Source: an uncultured beta proteobacterium (GTDB taxonomy: Bacteria > Pseudomonadota > Gammaproteobacteria > Burkholderiales > SG8-39). From it: a DNA stretch of 48,025 nt. The stretch spans positions 1 through 48,025 of the forward strand of contig CAIYPG010000082.1 in assembly GCA_903928055.1 (NCBI GenBank). The letters are read 5' to 3'. The position numbers and the translations under genes are program-made. The notes beneath the pieces are model-generated. The model was not told the origin of the DNA and made no database searches. It was given only the letters and a program-made list of their open reading frames with translations. Positions within the stretch are counted from its first letter, which is position 1. The number at the start of each line of letters is the position of its first letter. Below, in pieces: positions 1-9,106 of the stretch.

Positions 1-120
1 CCCACGTTGATCACTCCTGCACACCCCGTCGAAAAACCCAACAGGATAGGTGCATTGCGTGGCCCAGTTTTCAGCGTGAATTACCGCCTAAATGGCTCAG
101 CTTTCAACGTGAATCAACAC
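1..120. mobile_element. Probable end of an IS21-like insertion sequence
   Basis: Two imperfect direct repeats of about 24 bases, at 60-83 and 93-116, share the pattern TGGCyCAGyTTTCArCGTGAA. From memory, this repeat type is found in the terminal multiple-repeat region of IS21-family elements downstream of istB. No transposase coding sequence lies in the window, so the rest of the element would lie to the left. Immediately after the second repeat the sequence becomes an integrase fragment without a start, which fits an element inserted into or recombined with that gene. The family assignment rests on remembered repeat sequence only and is moderate. Confidence 0.45.
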
Positions 121-121
121 T

Positions 122-250
122 TATACCTTCGTGCGGACCGGCGAACTGATCGGCGCACGCTGGCAGGAATTCGACCTGGCCAAGGCAGAATGGCGCGTAC
201 CTGCCGAGCGGACCAAAAGCCGGCGTGAGCATCTAGTGCCCCTGTCGCTG
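122..250 (+). pseudogene. Tyrosine recombinase (phage-type integrase) fragment
   Basis: About 40 codons read as the middle of a P4-type tyrosine integrase catalytic domain. The segment FVRTGELIGARW contains the first catalytic Arg of the family (RTGEL), and it is followed by the usual WRVPAERTK..R.EHLVPLS strand. There is no start, no N-terminal domain and no downstream HxxR or Tyr box. Homology stops after the LVPLS segment near 246, and the following bases encode a different protein family. This is a dead remnant trapped between an IS-like end and a CoA-transferase fragment. It shows that an integrative element was once at or near this site. Confidence 0.75.
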
Positions 251-255
251 CACAT

Positions 256-945
256 CTGCCGCACATTGGCACTCAGGACCTCGAAACGGGACATGGCAAG
301 CTGTCCGCACAACTCGACCTGCGGCAGCCTGCAGACATCGAGAAGTTGCGCGGCCTGGTGCGTGAAGCCGACAATTTCTGCCAGGGCTATCGCCCCGGCA
401 CGATCGCATCGCGCGGATACTCGCCGGATGAGCTGGCCAAGCTTCGCCCCGGCATCATCGCGGTCAGCCTTTCCGCCTTCAGCCATGCCGGCCCCTGGTC
501 CGGACGGCGCGGCTTTGATACGGCTGTGCAGGCAGTCAGCGGCGTCGCCTGGCGCCAGGGCTTGTTGTTTCCGGTTGGCCAGCCCGGCCCCCAGTTCTAT
601 CCCGTTTCGGCCGTGGATTATCTGGCCGGACACCTTCTGGCTGTCGGCACTCTGGTGGCACTCAAGCGACGCGCCGAACAAGGTGGAAGCTGGCTGGTCA
701 GAACGTCCCTGGCGCAGGTCGGCAAGTGGCTGGTCGACCAGGGCGAGGTTCCGGAGAGCGAATTGAAAGGCATTGCGCCCGAATTCACGCCGGAAGAACT
801 CGCGAGCTGGATGACGACGACACAAAGTCCGGCCGGGGTGCTGCGTCACTTCAGCCCCATCCTGCACCTTTCCGAAACGCCGCCACGCTGGGACAGGCCG
901 TCCGTGCCACTGGGCTGTCACCAGCCCGTGTGGCCTGCTCGATGA
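256..945 (+). pseudogene. 5'-truncated class III CoA-transferase (CaiB/BaiF family)
   Basis: The frame runs from about 256 to the stop at 943-945 and encodes the second half of a family III CoA-transferase. Such enzymes move CoA between acyl-CoAs and carboxylates. Recognisable segments are the TGHGK..LDLR strand, the READNFCQGYRPG helix-loop, the FSHAGPW motif and the C-terminal FSPILHLSETPPRWDRPSVPLG block that ends many members. The N-terminal half, including the catalytic Asp region, is missing. In its place the same reading neighbourhood holds an integrase fragment. A TTG at 346 could start a 199-residue product, but it would lack the active site. I treat it as a deletion relic. Confidence 0.8.
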
Positions 946-1231
946 TAAGAGAGGACATCCGACACTGCGGATGGAACTGATCTGGGGGCAGCAATGAGCA
1001 GAGTCCGCCAGGAACAGGCTTGAAACAACCAATGAAATTGCGTCATGCAATCCGTTCGAAAATCGGCACACCCGCCCATCATCAAGTCTCGCACTCCAAG
1101 GCAGTTCCCCTTCGAAAATGGCATAATTGGCAGCCGTTTTCGCCTATTACAACAATGATCTGCCCTTGGGGAAGCTTGGGGATGGATCGCGGCGACGGCG
1201 CCTTCGGGAACTCTCTGCCGGGACTCTGGAA
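946..1231. other. Intergenic stretch after the debris region
   Basis: No coding sequence is supported here. The open frame of the downstream synthetase extends back to 1127, but those 35 codons show no resemblance to its paralogues, which begin at the equivalent of 1232. The promoter of the first acyl-CoA synthetase gene is presumably in this stretch, but I could not pick a convincing -35/-10 pair. Confidence 0.4.
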
Positions 1232-3400
1232 ATGACCGCTTCGTCGCGCAACGCGCATCGCCCCGTTTATCGCCACAAGGATCTTGAGCGCCTGCTCAAT
1301 CCGAAAAGCATCGCGATCTACGGCGCATCGCCGAATCCAAAGTCGTTCGGCGCCCGCACCATCGCCAATGCGGCGCGTTTCAATGGCCCGATCTACCGCA
1401 TCAACTCCCGCTACGAAAAAATCGGTGACGATCCCTGCTTCCCCTCGATCAAGGCGCTGCCGCAAAGCCCCGACTGCGTGGTGCTGGCCGTGCCGCGCGA
1501 AGCCGTCGAGCCGGCGGTGCGCGAATGCGCCGAGGCGAAAGTCGGCGGCGTGGTGATCTTTGCATCGGGCTATGGCGAAACCGGCAAGCCCGAGCGCATG
1601 GCCGAGCAGGAACGCCTCACCGCGATTGCGCGCGAGACCGGGCTCAGGATCATGGGTCCCAACAGCATCGGCTTTGTCAATTTCAACCGCCAGGCCATGG
1701 TGTCGTTTGCCTCGGCCTCGCTGCTCGTCGACAAGCCCGCCGGTCCCGGCATCGGCATCGTGTCGCAATCGGGCGCCGTCGGTTTCGCACTTGGCCAGGC
1801 CGAGCGTCGCGGCACCTGCCTCAGCCATGTGCTCACGTTCGGTAATGGCTCCGACATCATCATGGCCGATGAAATCGCCTATCTCGCCGGAGACCCGGAC
1901 TGCAAGGTCATCGCCTGCCTGTTCGAAGGCATGCCCGATCCCATGCAGTTGCTGGAAGCGGCCGAAATCGCCTGGAAGGCCGACAAGCCCCTCATCGTCT
2001 GCAAGCTCGCCGTCGGCCAGGAAGCGGCAACGGCTGCACTGTCCCACACCGGCTCCATGACCGGCTCGATGGAAAGCTGGAAGGCATTGTTCGAGCGCGG
2101 CGGCATCATTTCCGTGCCCAGCATCGAGCGCCTCCTCGAGACCGCGGCCTTCTTTGCCAAGGCACCGGCCCGTCCGATTTCGCGCGGCACCGCTTCAGTG
2201 GGCGCCTCTGGCGGCGCGCTGATCGCCGCCACCGACGCCGCCGAATTGCACGGCGTGCCAACGCCGCAGCCGCCCGAGGACATGAAGGAAAAACTGCGCC
2301 CCTACGTCCCGGAGTTCGGTTCGCTGCGCAACCCCTGCGACCTGACCGCAATGGCTTCGGGCGATGCCATCATCCTGCCCGCCGCGGTGAAGGAACTGCT
2401 GGCCGGGGACACCTACGGCATGGTGGTGCTGCCGCAGTCCAGCCTCAGCCAGGGCACGATCGATCGGCGCACCAACGCCGCGATGCACGTCGATACGTCG
2501 AAGAAGCTGTTGTGCGTGCCCATCTGTGGCGGCTGGAGCAACGGCCCGGGCATGGTGGAAGCCGAAGCCGATCCGCGCATTGCCCTGTTCAATTCGCTGG
2601 ACCGCTGCTATGCCGCGATTGCCGCCTGGCACAAACGTGATGACCGGCGCATTTCACTCGAGAAGAACGGGCCGCGCAAACTGATCCGTGTTGCCCCCGC
2701 CGGTGCCAGGGATGCTGCCGCGAAGCTGATCAATGCGTCGAAGAACAAGACGCTCACCGAACGCGAAGCCAAGGAAGTGCTGGCCTGCTACGGCGTGCCG
2801 GTGGTCGGCGAGAAGCTGGTGCAGTCTGCCGCAGAAGCGATTGCGGCAGCGCAGTCGCTGGGTTTTCCCGTGGCGATGAAGGTCGAGTCACCCGCCATTC
2901 CGCACAAGACCGAGGCGGACGTCATCCGCCTGAACCTGAAAACCACCGAGGACGTGAAAGCCACCTATGAAACGGTGATGGCAAATGCTGCCAAGTACAA
3001 CGCCAAGGCGAAAATCAACGGCGTGCTGGTGCAGCCCATGGCGCCCTCCGGGGCCGAAATCATGATCGGCGCCACGATCGATCCACAGTTCGGTCCGCTG
3101 ATCGTCGCCGGCATCGGCGGCGTGATGGTGGAACTCATCAAGGACAGTACGCTTGAACTGGCACCGGTCACGAAGCTCGAAGCGCAGGCCATGCTGGCCC
3201 GCCTGAAAAGCCGGAAGGTGCTGGAGGGCTTTCGTGGTGCCGAGCCGGTGGACCGCGAACAACTCGCCGAAATCATCGTGCGCCTTGCCGAATTCGCCGA
3301 CGATCAGAAGGACTTGATTGCCGAACTGGACGTAAATCCGCTGATCTGCGCCGGCAGCCGCATCCTCACGGTGGACGCGCTGATCGTGAAGAAAGATTGA
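1232..3400 (+). CDS. NDP-forming acyl-CoA synthetase, copy 1
   Basis: A 722-residue fused alpha-beta NDP-forming acyl-CoA synthetase (acetate--CoA ligase, ADP-forming, family). It interconverts acyl-CoA + NDP + Pi with acid + CoA + NTP in the cytoplasm. Visible order: CoA-binding Rossmann domain (about 15-140, with SIAIYGASPNPKS), two succinyl-CoA-ligase-like domains, then a C-terminal ATP-grasp domain (about 500-720). The phospho-histidine candidates are His272 in SHTGS and His558 in PHKTE. The start at 1232 is chosen because MTASSRNAHRPVYRHKDLERL aligns with the starts of both paralogues downstream. The C-terminal third is nearly the same in all three copies. The HKTEAD segment has Asp where the other two copies have Gly. 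The acyl substrate is unknown. Confidence 0.9.
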   Translation: MTASSRNAHRPVYRHKDLERLLNPKSIAIYGASPNPKSFGARTIANAARFNGPIYRINSRYEKIGDDPCFPSIKALPQSPDCVVLAVPREAVEPAVRECAEAKVGGVVIFASGYGETGKPERMAEQERLTAIARETGLRIMGPNSIGFVNFNRQAMVSFASASLLVDKPAGPGIGIVSQSGAVGFALGQAERRGTCLSHVLTFGNGSDIIMADEIAYLAGDPDCKVIACLFEGMPDPMQLLEAAEIAWKADKPLIVCKLAVGQEAATAALSHTGSMTGSMESWKALFERGGIISVPSIERLLETAAFFAKAPARPISRGTASVGASGGALIAATDAAELHGVPTPQPPEDMKEKLRPYVPEFGSLRNPCDLTAMASGDAIILPAAVKELLAGDTYGMVVLPQSSLSQGTIDRRTNAAMHVDTSKKLLCVPICGGWSNGPGMVEAEADPRIALFNSLDRCYAAIAAWHKRDDRRISLEKNGPRKLIRVAPAGARDAAAKLINASKNKTLTEREAKEVLACYGVPVVGEKLVQSAAEAIAAAQSLGFPVAMKVESPAIPHKTEADVIRLNLKTTEDVKATYETVMANAAKYNAKAKINGVLVQPMAPSGAEIMIGATIDPQFGPLIVAGIGGVMVELIKDSTLELAPVTKLEAQAMLARLKSRKVLEGFRGAEPVDREQLAEIIVRLAEFADDQKDLIAELDVNPLICAGSRILTVDALIVKKD

Positions 3401-3503
3401 TACCGGCAACAACACCCATATCCATACTGATTACAATTATTTTAGAAATACTATCGGATTAACGACACTATTTTGAATTTGATCATTTTCTGGAACTGAC
3501 ACC

Positions 3504-5669
3504 ATGACCGTCCCCAGTCGTACGAATTCGCGCCCCATCTACCGCCACAAGGATCTGAAACGCCTGTTCGATCCGCGCTCCATCGCCATCATCGGCGCCA
3601 CGCCCAACCCCAAGGCCGTCGCCTCGGCGACCATCGGCCACCTTGACCATTACGACGGCAAGGTGTTCCGCATCAACGCCAAGTACGACAAGATCGGCGA
3701 ACACCCCTGCTACCCCTCGGTGAAAGACCTGCCCGAGCCAGCCGACTGCGTGGTGATCTGCGTGCCCAAGGAAGCGGTTGAAGCGTCAGTGATCGAATGC
3801 GCCAAAGCCGGCGTCGGCGGCGTGGTGGTCTACGCCTCCGGCTATGCGGAACTCGGCAAGCCTGAACTCGTGGCCGAACAAAGGCGCCTGGGCGACATTG
3901 CGCGCGAAACGGGACTGCGCATCCTCGGCCCGAACTGCATCGGCTTTGCGAACTTCGCGCACGGCACCGCGGTGACCTTCACGCGCGGCGATGTGAAGTC
4001 AGATGAAATCATCACCAGCGGCATCGGCCTGGTCAGCCAGTCCGGTGCCCTTGCCTTCTCCATCGGCCAGGCCTCGCGCCGCGGCACGCGCTTGAGCTAT
4101 GTGGTTGCAGGCGGCAACTCCTGCGACATCGGCGTACCCGACAGCATCGCCTACATGGCAGATGACCCCAGCGTGAAGTCCATCATGGTGGTCCTCGAAG
4201 GCATGGACGATCCGTCGCGCCTCATCGAAGCCGGCGACATCGCCTGGGCCGCGGGCAAACCCGTGGTGTTGTGCAAGCTGGGTGTGAGCAACCAGGGCGC
4301 CGAAGCCGCGCTGTCTCACTCCGGATCACTGGCTGGCTCCCCTGCCGCCTATCGCGCGCTGTTCGAGCGCTCCAACATCATTGTGGTGGAGGACCTCGAA
4401 GCGCTGACCGAGACGGCGTCGTTCTTTGCCAAGGCGCCGGCCCGACCCACGGGCGCGGGCGTGGGCGTCATGGCCGTCTCCGGCGGCGCCGCGGTGTTCG
4501 CCACCGACAAGGCGGAAAAATACGGCGCGCTAATGCCGCAGCCGCACGAGCACACCAGGAAGGCGCTGGAGGAGTTCATTCCCGACTTCGGCTCCACGCG
4601 CAACCCGGCCGACCTCACTGCCATGGCGGGACGCGATCCGAAGAACATTCCGGGTTCGGCGCGCGCGCTGGCCTTGGACGAACAGTACGCCGCCGTTGTC
4701 TGGCCGCAGACAAGCTGGAACCCGAACACTGCCAACGAGCTGATGCAGTTCGGTGGCGAATGCGAAGCGCTGGGCAAGATCGGCTGCGTGTCCTGGCTGG
4801 GCGGCTGGGTCGGAGCCCCCGGACTGGCGGAAGTGGAAGCCAGCCCCAAGGTCGCGTTCTTCCAGTCCACCGACCGCTGCCTCTTTGCACTCGCCGCCTG
4901 GCTGCAGCGCGATGCCAAGCGCGCGGACTTCGAAAAAAACGGCCCGCGCAAGCTGGTGCGCCTCTCGGCTCCTGACGCAAAGGACAAGGCTGCCAAACTG
5001 ATCAATGCCTCGAAGAACGCCACGCTCACCGAGCGCGAAGCAAAGGAAGTGCTGGCCTGCTACGGCGTGCCGGTCGTGGGCGAGAAGCTGACCCAATCGG
5101 CTGACGAAGCGGTGCAGGCGGCAACCACCCTCGGAATGCCGGTGGCAATGAAGGTGGAATCACCCGACATCCCGCACAAGACCGAGGCCGGTGTCATTCG
5201 CCTGAACCTGAAGACCGCTGAAGAAGTGAAGGCCGCCTATGCCGCAGTGATGGCGAACGCGAACAAGTACAACGCCAAGGCGAAAATCAATGGCGTGCTG
5301 GTACAGCCCATGGCGCCTTCAGGCACCGAGATCATGGTGGGCGGCAAAGTCGATCCGCTGTTCGGACCGCTGATCATCACCGGCCTGGGCGGCGTCCTGG
5401 TGGAACTGCTCAAGGACACGACCGTGGAACTGGCCCCCATCACCACCGGCGAGGCGAAGGCCATGCTCGGCCGGCTGAAGGGCAAGGCGGCACTGGAAGG
5501 CTTCCGCGGCTCCGAGCCGGTGGATCAGGACAAGCTCGCCGATGTCATCGCGCGCCTCGCCGAGTTCCTCGCCGACCAGAAGGACCTTGTCGCCGAACTG
5601 GACGTCAATCCGCTGATCTGCGCCGGCAGCCGCATCGTTGCCGTCGATGCGCTGATCATCAAGAAGTAG
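3504..5669 (+). CDS. NDP-forming acyl-CoA synthetase, copy 2
   Basis: A 721-residue paralogue of the preceding gene, 103 bp downstream on the same strand. The phospho-histidine candidates are His272 (SHSGS) and His558 (PHKTE). The CoA-binding domain begins with SIAIIGATPNPKA. The upstream gap is AT-rich, so it may have its own promoter rather than read-through from copy 1. The alpha-part (1-480) differs clearly from copy 1, whereas the ATP-grasp part keeps long identical runs. The likely role is activation of a carboxylic acid, or the reverse with energy recovery. The specificity difference presumably resides in the divergent N-terminal portion. A G+C-rich hairpin follows the stop codon. Confidence 0.9.
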   Translation: MTVPSRTNSRPIYRHKDLKRLFDPRSIAIIGATPNPKAVASATIGHLDHYDGKVFRINAKYDKIGEHPCYPSVKDLPEPADCVVICVPKEAVEASVIECAKAGVGGVVVYASGYAELGKPELVAEQRRLGDIARETGLRILGPNCIGFANFAHGTAVTFTRGDVKSDEIITSGIGLVSQSGALAFSIGQASRRGTRLSYVVAGGNSCDIGVPDSIAYMADDPSVKSIMVVLEGMDDPSRLIEAGDIAWAAGKPVVLCKLGVSNQGAEAALSHSGSLAGSPAAYRALFERSNIIVVEDLEALTETASFFAKAPARPTGAGVGVMAVSGGAAVFATDKAEKYGALMPQPHEHTRKALEEFIPDFGSTRNPADLTAMAGRDPKNIPGSARALALDEQYAAVVWPQTSWNPNTANELMQFGGECEALGKIGCVSWLGGWVGAPGLAEVEASPKVAFFQSTDRCLFALAAWLQRDAKRADFEKNGPRKLVRLSAPDAKDKAAKLINASKNATLTEREAKEVLACYGVPVVGEKLTQSADEAVQAATTLGMPVAMKVESPDIPHKTEAGVIRLNLKTAEEVKAAYAAVMANANKYNAKAKINGVLVQPMAPSGTEIMVGGKVDPLFGPLIITGLGGVLVELLKDTTVELAPITTGEAKAMLGRLKGKAALEGFRGSEPVDQDKLADVIARLAEFLADQKDLVAELDVNPLICAGSRIVAVDALIIKK

Positions 5670-5680
5670 CAGGACCAACA

Positions 5681-5707
5681 CCGGTGGGGCCGCCCTGGCC
5701 CCGCCGG
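5681..5707. terminator. Bidirectional terminator-like hairpin
   Basis: An 11-bp stem (5681-5691 with 5697-5707, CCGGTGGGGCC pairing with GGCCCCGCCGG through one G-T wobble) closes a 5-base loop. It sits exactly between the convergent stops of acyl-CoA synthetase copy 2 and the Bug gene. It has no long U-tract, so efficiency as an intrinsic terminator is uncertain. Confidence 0.6.
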
Positions 5708-6682
5708 TCAGTTGCCCAGTTTTATCCCGAGTTTCTGCGACACGCCCACCCAGCGATCACGCTGAACAGCAAGGTATTTCCGGAAGTCATCCACTGAACC
5801 TCCGCCAACGTTGTCACCCAGGGCTTCAAATTTGGCAAGTACGTCCGGCTGCTTCGCGGCCTTGTTGAACTCGGCGTTCAGCATGTTGATCGGCGTTGCG
5901 GGCGTGCCGGCCGGTGCATGGATGCCAACCCATCCGTAGTACTCGAAATCCACACCCTGCTCGGAAAGCGAAGGCAAATCCGGCAGTTCCGAAATGCGGC
6001 CGCCGGTCGTGGCCAGCGCGCGTATCTTTCCTGCGGTAATGGCGTTCTTGAGATTGCGCACCGCCTGCACCGTAGTATCCAGCTCCCCGGATTCCATGGC
6101 GATGCCAATGGGCGCACTGCCCTTGTAGGGCACGAAAGTGACCTTCACGCCCATCTGGCTTTGCAGCAGTTCACCGGCCAGGCGATTGATGCCGCTCAGG
6201 CCGATCATGCCGTAGTTGAGCTTGCCCGGATTGGCCTTGGCGTAGGCAATGTATTCCTTGAGACTCTTCACCGGCAGGCCTGATTTGACGACCAGCACCA
6301 ACGGATTCCTGCTCAGTTGATAGACCGGCGTGAAATCCTTCCAGCCATCGTAGGGCGGCTTCTCCTCCATGATCTCGGTGAGGATGAGGTTGGTGGAGGA
6401 GAACAACAGCGTATAGCCATCCGCCCCCGACCGGAGCACATAGTTCGCGGCAATCTGCCCATCCGCGCCCACCTTGAAATCCAGGACGATGGGCCATCGC
6501 GTATTGGCACTGATGGCGTTGGTGTGCAGGCGGAGGCCGACGTCCGTGCCGCCGGGTGAGTTGGGCGCCACGATGGTGATGGGCTTGGCCGGCCATGCGG
6601 AATTTGCCTGCGCCAGCGCAACCAGTGGCATTGCGCACAGCAATGCAGCAATCGAATTCAGGGCAACGGATGAATGACGCAT
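5708..6682 (-). CDS. Bug/TctC-family periplasmic receptor 1
   Basis: A 324-residue tripartite tricarboxylate transporter receptor (TctC/Bug). It binds a small carboxylate in the periplasm and hands it to a TctAB-type permease. A cleavable signal peptide spans about residues 1-24, ending ALVALAQA-like. Family landmarks are the first ligand loop APNSPGGTD and the PYKG motif in FVPYKGSAP. The second loop is atypical, reading DFKVGADG where most members have ENRPGAGG. Start ATG at 6682 follows a purine-rich GAGGAGA. The gene converges on synthetase copy 2 and diverges from copy 3, sharing with it a palindrome-rich region near 6760. No permease genes are adjacent, and the ligand cannot be read from the sequence. 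Confidence 0.9.
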   Translation of the reverse strand: MRHSSVALNSIAALLCAMPLVALAQANSAWPAKPITIVAPNSPGGTDVGLRLHTNAISANTRWPIVLDFKVGADGQIAANYVLRSGADGYTLLFSSTNLILTEIMEEKPPYDGWKDFTPVYQLSRNPLVLVVKSGLPVKSLKEYIAYAKANPGKLNYGMIGLSGINRLAGELLQSQMGVKVTFVPYKGSAPIGIAMESGELDTTVQAVRNLKNAITAGKIRALATTGGRISELPDLPSLSEQGVDFEYYGWVGIHAPAGTPATPINMLNAEFNKAAKQPDVLAKFEALGDNVGGGSVDDFRKYLAVQRDRWVGVSQKLGIKLGN

Positions 6683-6758
6683 GGCCTCTCCTCGTGCTGA
6701 TTTCAGAGCGTGCCCAGAGCGCGTTTACATACCTGAGCACCGCGGAATTGTCATGGAT

Positions 6759-6783
6759 TGGTATGGCATACTTACGTATACCA
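6759..6783. promoter_or_regulatory. Palindromic operator candidate between Bug 1 and synthetase copy 3
   Basis: TGGTAT (6759-6764) and ATACCA (6778-6783) form outer inverted arms. Nested inside is GTATG-G-CATAC (6761-6771), and GTATAC (6776-6781) overlaps the right arm. GTATAC-centred palindromes are typical of GntR/FCD regulator sites. The region lies in the divergent intergenic gap, so one regulator could control both genes. Assignment to a regulator is inference. Confidence 0.4.
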
Positions 6784-6894
6784 TAAGCTTCCTCACAAAT
6801 GCATGTGCGCGTGTCACCACTGCAAGCATCCGTGACACTTTGGTACCCTTTCGCCTTTCACTTCACTCAATCTCCATACAAAACAGAGCATCCG

Positions 6895-9069
6895 ATGACC
6901 GTCACGCACCGTCCCGTCTACCGCCACGCCGAAATGAGCAGGCTGTTCAACCCGGCAAGCATCGCCGTCTACGGTGTGTCGCCCAATCCCACGTCCATGG
7001 GCGCCAAAGGCTTCAACAACATGAAGGGCTTCACCGGCCCGGTGTATGCGATCAACGCGAAGTATCAGGAAATGGGCGGACAACCCTGCTACCCCGACAT
7101 CAAGTCCTGCCCGAGCGTTCCGGACGCCGTGCTGATTGCACTGCCACGCGTGGCAGTGGAGGCGACGGTGCTGGAATGCGCGATGGCCGGTGTGGGCGGC
7201 GTGGTCATCTTCGCCTCCGGCTACAACGAGACGGGGCTTCCCGAGCGCACGAAGGAACAGGATCGCCTTACCGCCATCGCGCGCGAAACCGGCATCAAGA
7301 TCATTGGCCCCAACACCATGGGCATCGCCAATTTCGTGAAGGGTGGCATCCTCTCCTTCGTCAGCGGCGAGGTGCCGCGCGTGGCCACCGGCAAGCCCGG
7401 CATCGGCGTGATCAGCCAGTCGGGCGCCATGGGGTTCGGCCTGGCGCAGGGCGTGAACCTGGGCATCTCCATGAGCCACGTCATCACCATGGGCAACGCC
7501 AGCGACATCAACGTCAATGATGTCATCTCCTTCCTTGCCGACGATCCGGACTGCACCGCGATCGCCTGCCTGTTCGAAGGCATGACTGATCCCGAACAGA
7601 TGCAGGAAGCAGGCGGCATCGCCTGGAAGGCGAACAAGCCGGTACTGATGTGCAAGATGGGCGTCAGCGATGAAGGCGCCGCCGCGGCGCTGTCGCACAC
7701 CGGATCGCTGGCCGGATCGGAAGCGGCCTATCGTGCCGCTGCCGAGCGTGCCGGCATCATGATGCTGGACGACCTGGAGACGCTGCTGGAAACCACGGCC
7801 TTCTTCGCCAAGGCGCCGCGCCGCCCCAAGTCGCGCGGCGTGGCAGTGATGTCCTCCTCCGGCGGAGCCGGCATCATCTGCGCCGACGTCGCCTCGCGCC
7901 ACGGCGTAAAGCTGCCGCAGCCGCCCGAAAGTGTGTGCGAAACGTTGAAACACATCATTCCGGATTTCGTAAAACCGAAGAACCCGCTGGACGTCACCGC
8001 CATGGTGAGCGCGCGCCTGGAACTCACCAAGGGCGCCTTCGAAGCGCTGGCCGGCTGCAAGGACTATGGCTTGCTCATCTACCCTACGGTGGGCGCCAAC
8101 GCCGGTACCATCACCCGATTGCCCCATCTTTCCGAAATTGCCGGCCGCAACAAGGTGCCGGTCTGCCAGCCCATGCTGGGCGGCTGGAGCGGCGGCCCCG
8201 GCATCAAGGAAGCACAGCTTGATCCGAACATGGTGCCCTTCTCTTCCCTCGATGCCTGCTTTTCCGCCATCGCCGCCTGGCACAAGCGCGACGACAAACG
8301 CCTTGCGTGGGAGAAAGAAGGCCCTCGCAAGCTGGTGCGCGTTTCGCCGGTTGATGCGAAGAACAAGGCCGCGAAGCTGATCGCCGCCTCGAACAACGCC
8401 ACACTGACCGAGCGCGAAGCCAAGGAAGTGCTGGCCTGCTATGGCGTTCCGGTGGTGGGTGAGAAACTCACGCAATCCGCCGCCGAGGCCGTTGTTGCGG
8501 CACAGTTGCTCGGACTCCCCAACGTAGCAATGGCCATGAAAGTCGAATCACCCGATATTCCACACAAGACCGAAGCCGGTGTCATTCGCCTCAACCTGAA
8601 GACCATCGATGATGTGAAAGCCGCGTACGACGCGGTAATGGCGAACGCGAACAAGTACAACGCCAGCGCGAAGATCAACGGCGTGCTGGTGCAGCCCATG
8701 GCCCCCTCGGGCACCGAGATCATGGTCGGCGCGAAGATCGATCCGGCTTTCGGTCCGCTGATCATCGCCGGCATTGGCGGCGTCATGGTGGAACTGCTGA
8801 AGGACACGCAGCTCGAACTCGCGCCGATCAACACGGGTGAAGCGCTGGCAATGCTTGGCAATCTCAAGAGCCAGGCCCTGCTCGCCGGGTTCCGCGGCTC
8901 CGAACCGGTGGACCGGGACAAGCTCGCGGACATCATCGTGCGCCTGTCCGAATTCGCCGATGACCAGCAGGACCTGATCGCCGAGCTTGATGTGAATCCG
9001 CTTATCTGCGCCGGCCGCAGTGACGTTGGAGGCATCGTTGCGGTGGATGCGCTGATTGTGAAGAAGTAA
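6895..9069 (+). CDS. NDP-forming acyl-CoA synthetase, copy 3
   Basis: A 724-residue third paralogue. It starts MTVTHRPVYRHAEMSRLFNPA. The open frame continues upstream to 6799, but the ATG at 6895 aligns with the starts of copies 1 and 2. Phospho-histidine candidates are His268 (SHTGS) and His557 (PHKTE). The C-terminal ATP-grasp domain has small insertions relative to the others, for example the NVAM stretch near residue 545 and a GRSDVGG insert near residue 705. It is separated from copy 2 by a Bug gene on the opposite strand, so it is probably transcribed separately, from the palindrome-containing region just upstream. The substrate is unknown. Confidence 0.9.
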   Translation: MTVTHRPVYRHAEMSRLFNPASIAVYGVSPNPTSMGAKGFNNMKGFTGPVYAINAKYQEMGGQPCYPDIKSCPSVPDAVLIALPRVAVEATVLECAMAGVGGVVIFASGYNETGLPERTKEQDRLTAIARETGIKIIGPNTMGIANFVKGGILSFVSGEVPRVATGKPGIGVISQSGAMGFGLAQGVNLGISMSHVITMGNASDINVNDVISFLADDPDCTAIACLFEGMTDPEQMQEAGGIAWKANKPVLMCKMGVSDEGAAAALSHTGSLAGSEAAYRAAAERAGIMMLDDLETLLETTAFFAKAPRRPKSRGVAVMSSSGGAGIICADVASRHGVKLPQPPESVCETLKHIIPDFVKPKNPLDVTAMVSARLELTKGAFEALAGCKDYGLLIYPTVGANAGTITRLPHLSEIAGRNKVPVCQPMLGGWSGGPGIKEAQLDPNMVPFSSLDACFSAIAAWHKRDDKRLAWEKEGPRKLVRVSPVDAKNKAAKLIAASNNATLTEREAKEVLACYGVPVVGEKLTQSAAEAVVAAQLLGLPNVAMAMKVESPDIPHKTEAGVIRLNLKTIDDVKAAYDAVMANANKYNASAKINGVLVQPMAPSGTEIMVGAKIDPAFGPLIIAGIGGVMVELLKDTQLELAPINTGEALAMLGNLKSQALLAGFRGSEPVDRDKLADIIVRLSEFADDQQDLIAELDVNPLICAGRSDVGGIVAVDALIVKK

Positions 9070-9106
9070 TCCCCTCTTCCTTCTCCGTCCCTGGCGCGAA
9101 ATAGGC

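Noticed and set aside
121..1071. Minus-strand open frame of about 316 codons
   Set aside because: It lies across integrase and CoA-transferase remnants, and its translation shows no family motif.
1127..1231. N-terminal extension of synthetase copy 1
   Set aside because: The extra 35 residues do not resemble the starts of the two paralogues.
6814..8475. Long minus-strand frame of about 550 codons opposite synthetase copy 3
   Set aside because: It is a mirror of the high-GC codon pattern of the synthetase on the other strand, with no motif and no ribosome site.
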